Assembly: GCA_949128115.1 (NCBI GenBank)
Contig: OX421965.1
Location: forward strand, 37,443,681 to 37,507,680
Reading direction: 5' to 3'
DNA: 64,000 bases
Origin: Anaspis maculata
Taxonomy: Eukaryota > Arthropoda > Insecta > Coleoptera > Scraptiidae
A model generated the notes under the pieces. It was not told where the DNA came from. It saw only the letters and a list, made by a program, of their open reading frames with translations, and made no database searches. This document shows positions 58,638 through 64,000 of the stretch, piece after piece. Within the stretch, counting starts at the first letter, position 1. Every line of letters begins with the position of its first letter. Both the position numbers and the translations under genes were made by a program.

Positions 58638-59740
58638 ATACAGGGTGATTCAACACCAAATGGACATAGCTTGAGGGTAGGTCTAGTTTTCCCAGGCGAG
58701 CCAGGATCTGGTTTTGAAATTTTTCTAAAGCTGTTCGTTCTGAAGATACAGAATGGTTTTGATTTGAATTCTGCAAAGCTTTTTTTAAAAAAAACACATT
58801 CTGTATGCATATTTTTCCAAATTTATTTTCAAATTTATTTTCAAATTCCGAAGCTACATGAAACATGCTATTAATATCGCAAAAAAATTGCTTGGCATCA
58901 TTGGGCTGACAATAAAATTTTGATAATTCTGAAGATTTTTGAGGTCAGGAATTTTTTGTAAATCAATAATACTAAATATTTCCCAATGATTCATTATTAT
59001 AGCATTGAATTTCAGAAATTTCGTCAAAAAAATTTCAAAATTTTCTTTTCACGTTTGCTGAGTGCAGTAGCAACAAAAAATTTCATCAGAATTTTCAAAA
59101 ATTCCTTGTTACGTCCCTCAACTCCACTTTAATCCTATATTGAGCTGAAATTGAGGGACGTGACATGAATTTTTCGAAAATTCAGATGAAATTTTTTGTT
59201 GCTACTGTAACTACTGAGAAAATGTAAGATTTTTTTTAAATTTTTCTGACGAAACGGCTGAAATTCAGGTAATAATAGATCATTTGCAAATATTTGAAAT
59301 TATTAGTTTACAAGAAATCCAACCTCAAAAATCTTCAGGATTATTAAAATTCTTGACAACTCAATGGTGCCAAGCAATTTTTTTGCGATATTAATAGCAT
59401 GTTTCATGCAGTTTCTGAATTTGAAAATTATGCATACAGAATGTCTTTTTTAGAAAAAAGCTTCAAAGTATTTTTCATCAAGGCCAGCCCTGGAAATTCC
59501 AAACTGCTTGATAAGGCGATGTCTCAGCTATCAATAGGAGAATTAACCCACAGAATTTCAATCGAATCCATTGGATCGTTCTAATAAAGATACGGCTCAG
59601 TACGAAAATTGGCAAAATACATGAATCACCCTGTAACTTCAAAACGAACAGCGTTAGAATTCCAAAGCCAGATCCTGGTTTGCCTGAAAAACTGGACCTA
59701 CTCTTGGGCTATGTTCATTTGGTGGTGAATCACCCCGTAT
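58638..59740. repeat. Foldback element, relative of 42797-44034
   Basis: Left ATACAGGGTGATTCAACACC and right GGTGGTGAATCACCCCGTAT. The right inner end ATACATGAATCACCCTGTAA (59617-59636) is kept, but the matching left inner end is deleted at about 58750, where CTGAAGATACAG jumps to AATGGTTTTG. Confidence 0.87.
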
Positions 59741-60470
59741 AACAACTTCGGACATATTCGCAACAATTTAGCAAACGATGTAGGTACGTTAATAATGGGG
59801 CGTGGCCTAATGTTCAGGCCTCGTCTACGCATATTCTGGAACAACTCAGGGGGAATTTCCAAATAGATAAATGAAAATAGATAATAGGTACCAGGTGTTC
59901 ACGATAAAATTCACCCCCCCCCCTCTAGGAGATTCCTCTTTGAGATATTTTGGAAAACTTAAAACTTTTTCCCTACGATTTTTTCCAGGGATTTTGAATC
60001 AATTTTCTAAAAGTTTTCAATTGGTACCCCGTATACAGAGTGTGACATGTAACTTTTGTATTTCAAATACGACACCCTATATTTCATTACGTCATTTGAT
60101 GGAGCCTTTCTTTCTGATCACAAAGATATATAACATTCATGATTTATTTTGACAAGGAAGCTGTCAAAAAAATAATAAAATAGGTAGTCAAATGAATTGA
60201 AAATTGAAAATGACACCCTGTATCAGGAACAAATTAGACCATTTTATCCATGCAGAGTTGAATTCTGCAGACAAAATGCTGCGAGATTAACTTTTTCTTG
60301 AGTGAACTCTAGAAACCAGAGCCATCTTGCCGCGAAACAAAATTATTTGACTATCTATTTTATAAATAAGTGAAAATCAATTTTGTCTTGTAGTGGTGTT
60401 GTGTAAAGTTGAAATGTATATTTGTTGAATCTTGAAACTACACCACAATTTTTGTATTTTTTCTTTCACC
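59741..60470. other. Unassigned DNA with CACCCTGTATC relics
   Basis: A C10 run at about 59915 and lone ends GACACCCTATATTT (60069) and GACACCCTGTATCAGG (60213). No gene is recognised. Confidence 0.4.
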
Positions 60471-60499
60471 AACCGGTTTCGCCTTTTGGCATCGTCAGG
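60471..60499 (-). other. Hammerhead-like / Penelope-type motif
   Basis: On the minus strand CCTGACGATGCCAAAAGGC is followed by GAAACCGGTT. It contains CTGACGA, a GCC-AAAA-GGC stem-loop and GAAA plus the short palindromic ACCGGT followed by T. This is the order of a hammerhead ribozyme core with a short stem III, as reported for Penelope-like retroelements. One extra U after CTGACGA is non-standard. No reverse transcriptase frame is nearby. Confidence 0.4.
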
Positions 60500-60675
60500 G
60501 TTCTGTGATTTCAAGAGTTGTATGAAATAAATTGATATAAAATTTGATTAAAGCTTACTGTATAATATTCAAAATATATTCGTTTTTGGAGTAATTTGTA
60601 AAAGTTTTGACATTCGTCAAAAATTATTTCAATTGACATAAGTAATAATTAATTTATTTGACATGAAAAACAGTT

Positions 60676-60816
60676 GGTTCAAGATATCATGATAACAGTT
60701 CATTATAAATTTAAATTTTGATAATACATCCTCCTTAATCAGTGATCAACCTTTTTCAAATCTTCTATTCTCAAAATTTAAATTTATAATAAACTGTTAC
60801 CATGTTATCTTGAACC
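60676..60816. repeat. Inverted repeat with 45-bp arms
   Basis: 60676-60720 and 60772-60816 are complementary at 42 of 45 positions with a 51-bp spacer. The arms begin GGTTCAAGATATCATGATAA. Right of it, CCGAACCGAACC and ACTACTGCCGAACAAGTAGT repeats occur. Confidence 0.8.
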
Positions 60817-60822
60817 GCTACT

Positions 60823-63800
60823 ACCGAACCGAACCGAACACTACTGCCGAACAAGTAGTGCGGAATGAGGTGGAACGATCCTTTTTGACTATTGAAGAGG
60901 GACACGGAGTTGAATCACATCAACTACTGACAATTGATATAATAATACGTAATAATCTTATTATGTATCTATAAGAACGCAATAAGCGATATTTGACAAT
61001 TTAAGTGTTCAATCCCTTCTCCTTCCGCCGCCATTGGTGTTGTCAGTGTCAATAGATCACGTTATTAGTGTGTTGAGAGTTGAAAGATGGCTTGACAGGT
61101 AGTACTTGCTTCAGATTTCAAGAAGATGCCACTTTTTTGATAGGGACCGTGATACTTGAGCTACTGACTTTTTTGACTGAAAGGCTGCCATTTTTGTTTT
61201 GTTTGTGAGGCAGGATTCCAATTGTTTTTCTAGGTCAAATAGAGAATCAAAGAAAGATAAAAATGGCATTTTTTTGACCCTCATTGTATCAAAAAAATTG
61301 GGCTCCTGCACTTTGCGGCCCGGCGCCCCCGGAATTGTCTAGGTCACGTAATTTGTATCAGAATGGGGCATTTTGAATTCAAGAATCGACTTGTTCAAGG
61401 TTTTTGATGAAATGTTTTTGGTTATTGAATTACTGAATTTAAACAGATTGAAGTTTCCACGCTGTATAAGCGGTATTCAACAAATAATGCCTCCTAACTG
61501 ACAATGATTGTTTTTCATAACGGGCTTGCGTTGGATGGGGTAACCTAAACCGGTCTAGAAAATCGGAGGAAGCGGAGGAATAATAATAATGAATTTTGAT
61601 AATAAAAGTTTTTCATTGATAATAGTCGCTGCGAAGCTCAAAAATTTCGTTCGAAAAACTCTGGTACACATTTTGGTTTCAATCTGGCTCCAATACTTTC
61701 AGTAGCTAGTCCAATGAACGATAGCTAGTCAGTTCAAGTTCAAAGAAATACAGTCTCTGCAGCTCAACTGGATACTGGCAAAACCAGATTCTGTTGTGGG
61801 GTGGGTGTTAAGACTTGCTGGCCATAGGCTATGCTAATATGCATTGGCAATGTTCACGTAGGTACCTTTGTGCATTGGTGGATATAGAATCTCGTGTGTT
61901 TACAGAGCAACGAACAACCGTGCAAGACAAGAAGCAGGTATCAAAGGAAATGGAGCCAGACCATGCCATGTGCATTATCAGTTACGTAAATTTATGGATT
62001 ATTCCTGTTCAATAATATGAATATGTATTGCGACTTTCGATATTATTTCATGATTAATTTATGCAACGATAACGCCTCACTTGTGCAACAATAATGCAAA
62101 GAGATAAAATATGGACTTGCTTCGTTGCAGGCAGATAACGGATGGTGCATCCGTTCGCTGCAAGCAAGGTGAATAAAGCGGAACCACTTTTATTTTTGGC
62201 GTTTGAGCTTTTATATTTTGTGTTATATCGTGCGGCACAAACTGGATGAAGAATGTTGGTGTATAATTCTTCGTAATATCATAACATCAGCTAATTCATT
62301 TGGCCTTCGCGAAAATCATCAGACCCGAAAATTTTCCCGAAATCCAGTATGTACACATGAACGGCATGAACTTTAGCTTAGTAAAGTTATTGTTGCCGTT
62401 CCAAATCCAATCGAGTCCTGGTGAAAACGAAGCCAAAAAGGGCCTCTTGACGTACTTACGCCACTTTGGAATGCAAATTTCAACTTTCCGTAGGCGCTGG
62501 AGAACTGCTGTCGTATTATCCAACAGGGATGCCTTGAGTCCGGAGACATTTACTGCTCGGCCTGGTATGGTGATCTTCAGTCCAGTTTAGGCATGGGTCC
62601 ATGGTCCATGGTTCAATCTTATGTGGTTCACTAGGACGATTAAATCGCTTGGCAATATGGCGAAAATATCGTCAGTGACAACGTCAAATAACGATGTCAG
62701 TAGTGTCATCTATGCGTGCCAAACCACATGACTAACTGATGTTTCTTGCTGAATTATTTTCAACTGGCTAGTTTTGACCACAAGAGCTCTTCACATCACA
62801 GTCACATAACCCAACATACCTACGTAACTTCTCTCGTCTAGCATTTCACGTGTTACTTCGACATCAGATGTCTAAAGCTGAGAAGACCAATATCTCTTAA
62901 AGTCGAGCTAAAAGTAGGTACATAACAAAATTATTCCCGTTACCTGCCGGCGATCAGGTGAACAAAATCCATCCAATCGCCCTATTCAATAAAATATCTT
63001 CAAATGTCGGAGCTGATTTGAAGTGCGGCATGATAACGTGATTTTCTGATTTTTCAACTCTTGAAGTAGATAGACAGTAGACAGTGAAGTTACAGCACAG
63101 TATCGCGTTCCTTCTGATAAGCTGTCCCCTCTGGAGAATTTCTGCAGCCCCTAAGACTTCCTGAATTTAGGCCTTCCAAAATGTTGTGCTTTTATCTCGG
63201 CTTTGATGCTAGACAATTTTGATAACAATAGGTGATGCACCCGGGCCTTGAAGTTTCAAAACATTCCAAATTCTCAGAGTCTTTTCACTTTGAAACTTAA
63301 TTTCAGCTTTCGTCTGAAAATGTCCGCTTTCCTTCTCACCTATAGGACATGCTCAATCATTCTTAAATTGAAATTGAGATGCGAGAGAGAGAGAAGGGTC
63401 TTTATCCTCCGTGCATGTTCAGATTTTTTCAATCACAGCACACATATTTCATACCTACCTAATTATGCAAATTCATAAATTATATGTTAACACGCAAACG
63501 TCTTCTCTTCGACTTGTAACACTACTGACCTAGACAGAAACTAGATTTCGGCACTCGCTGGCTCTGGCGCTGGCCCGCTCGTCCGACTGGCTTTTTGTAT
63601 CTGTGAATTTTGTAAGAGCTAGTTTTCACTCTGAGGATGGGATAGACCGTCTCCGCCGATGTTTATGTGCAGAAGTGCAGGTAGTCAGGTGCTTCGAGTA
63701 TGTTAAATGCTACAGTTATTTGCCCCCTCTCAGTTAACTTTATACGGACTTTCTCTTTCGGTCAAGGTCGGATAGTGTAGAGAATAGTGTTGTAGTAGTT

Positions 63801-64000
63801 TTTTCTTCATCGTGATACACTTAATTAACTCCCAACATAAATTAGAGTAAACAACGAGTTTCACTCTTAAATTAGCACGCCGTGTCACTTGTGTCATTGT
63901 CAAGTTGGCCCCTGCCCCCTGTGCTTTGTTGTAAGAGCTTAATGTTTATCATGGTTAAAATTAAAGACATGATGATCAGGATCGGACTAGAAACTACTAC
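60823..64000. other. About 3.2 kb of mostly unique DNA
   Basis: No foldback, TIR or RNA gene is recognised. A 96-codon frame at 62300-62590 lies in a less AT-rich stretch free of repeats but matches nothing I know. A GC-richer patch near 63550-63600 is unassigned. Confidence 0.4.

Noticed and set aside
62300..62590. 96-codon frame in unique DNA with an overlapping frame on the other strand
   Set aside because: Possibly an exon, but no domain, homologue or splice evidence can be seen by eye. A protein search would decide.

Overview
The window looks like non-coding, transposon-dense nuclear DNA of an animal, most likely an insect. It is AT-rich, has no long open reading frame and contains a canonical eukaryotic tRNA gene. 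Short TACC/GGTA runs are scattered throughout, and about thirty ends of the type (A)TACAGGGTG are present. The style resembles hemipteran genomes, but the species cannot be fixed from the sequence alone. I found no protein-coding gene that I can support. The longest frames (172, 158, 147 and 126 codons) show no recognisable domain; the 172-, 147- and 126-codon frames lie wholly or partly in repeats.

By my tally roughly half of the window is inverted-repeat (foldback) DNA. From left to right these are foldbacks at 986-2152 and 3958-4986, a 2.2 kb palindrome at 6607-8802, and a nested foldback at 10052-11510. A Russian-doll nest occupies 12676-16345, and a truncated foldback lies at 16800-17658. 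An element at 18199-19130 recurs inverted at 33604-34509. Further foldbacks lie at 21591-23417, 23829-25203 and 25215-26267. A 2.1 kb non-autonomous hAT element with a perfect 8-bp target duplication spans 29764-31898 and contains two nested foldbacks. Foldbacks follow at 35824-38659, 38758-39320, 41197-42766 and 42797-44034. Then come a small hAT element (47355-47629, perfect 8-bp duplication), foldbacks at 48997-50086 and 52763-53387, a near-perfect 43-bp-arm hairpin at 53644-53750, a 971-bp hAT element (55092-56062, perfect 8-bp duplication), a tRNA-Gln(TTG) gene at 56601-56672, and a foldback at 58638-59740.

The most interesting object is a 555-bp miniature LTR retrotransposon (TRIM-like) on the minus strand at 52201-52755. 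It has TG...CA long terminal repeats of 144 and 142 bp, a candidate tRNA primer-binding site, a purine tract and a 6-bp target duplication. Each LTR contains a tRNA-like sequence with good RNA polymerase III A and B boxes. A solo LTR of the same family at 15119-15262 has its own perfect 6-bp duplication. Compared with the full element it carries a paired (compensatory) change in the T-stem, as if the cloverleaf fold mattered. The design recalls plant Cassandra TRIMs, whose LTRs carry 5S rRNA promoters, but with a tRNA-type promoter.

The nest at 12676-16345 gives a relative history. Two tandem copies of one element each carry an insertion that the other lacks, so each copy shows the other's empty site. 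The innermost layer is the solo LTR. The remaining intervals (for example 2153-3957, 26268-29316, 44035-47346 and 60823-64000) hold microsatellites or DNA in which I recognise nothing.
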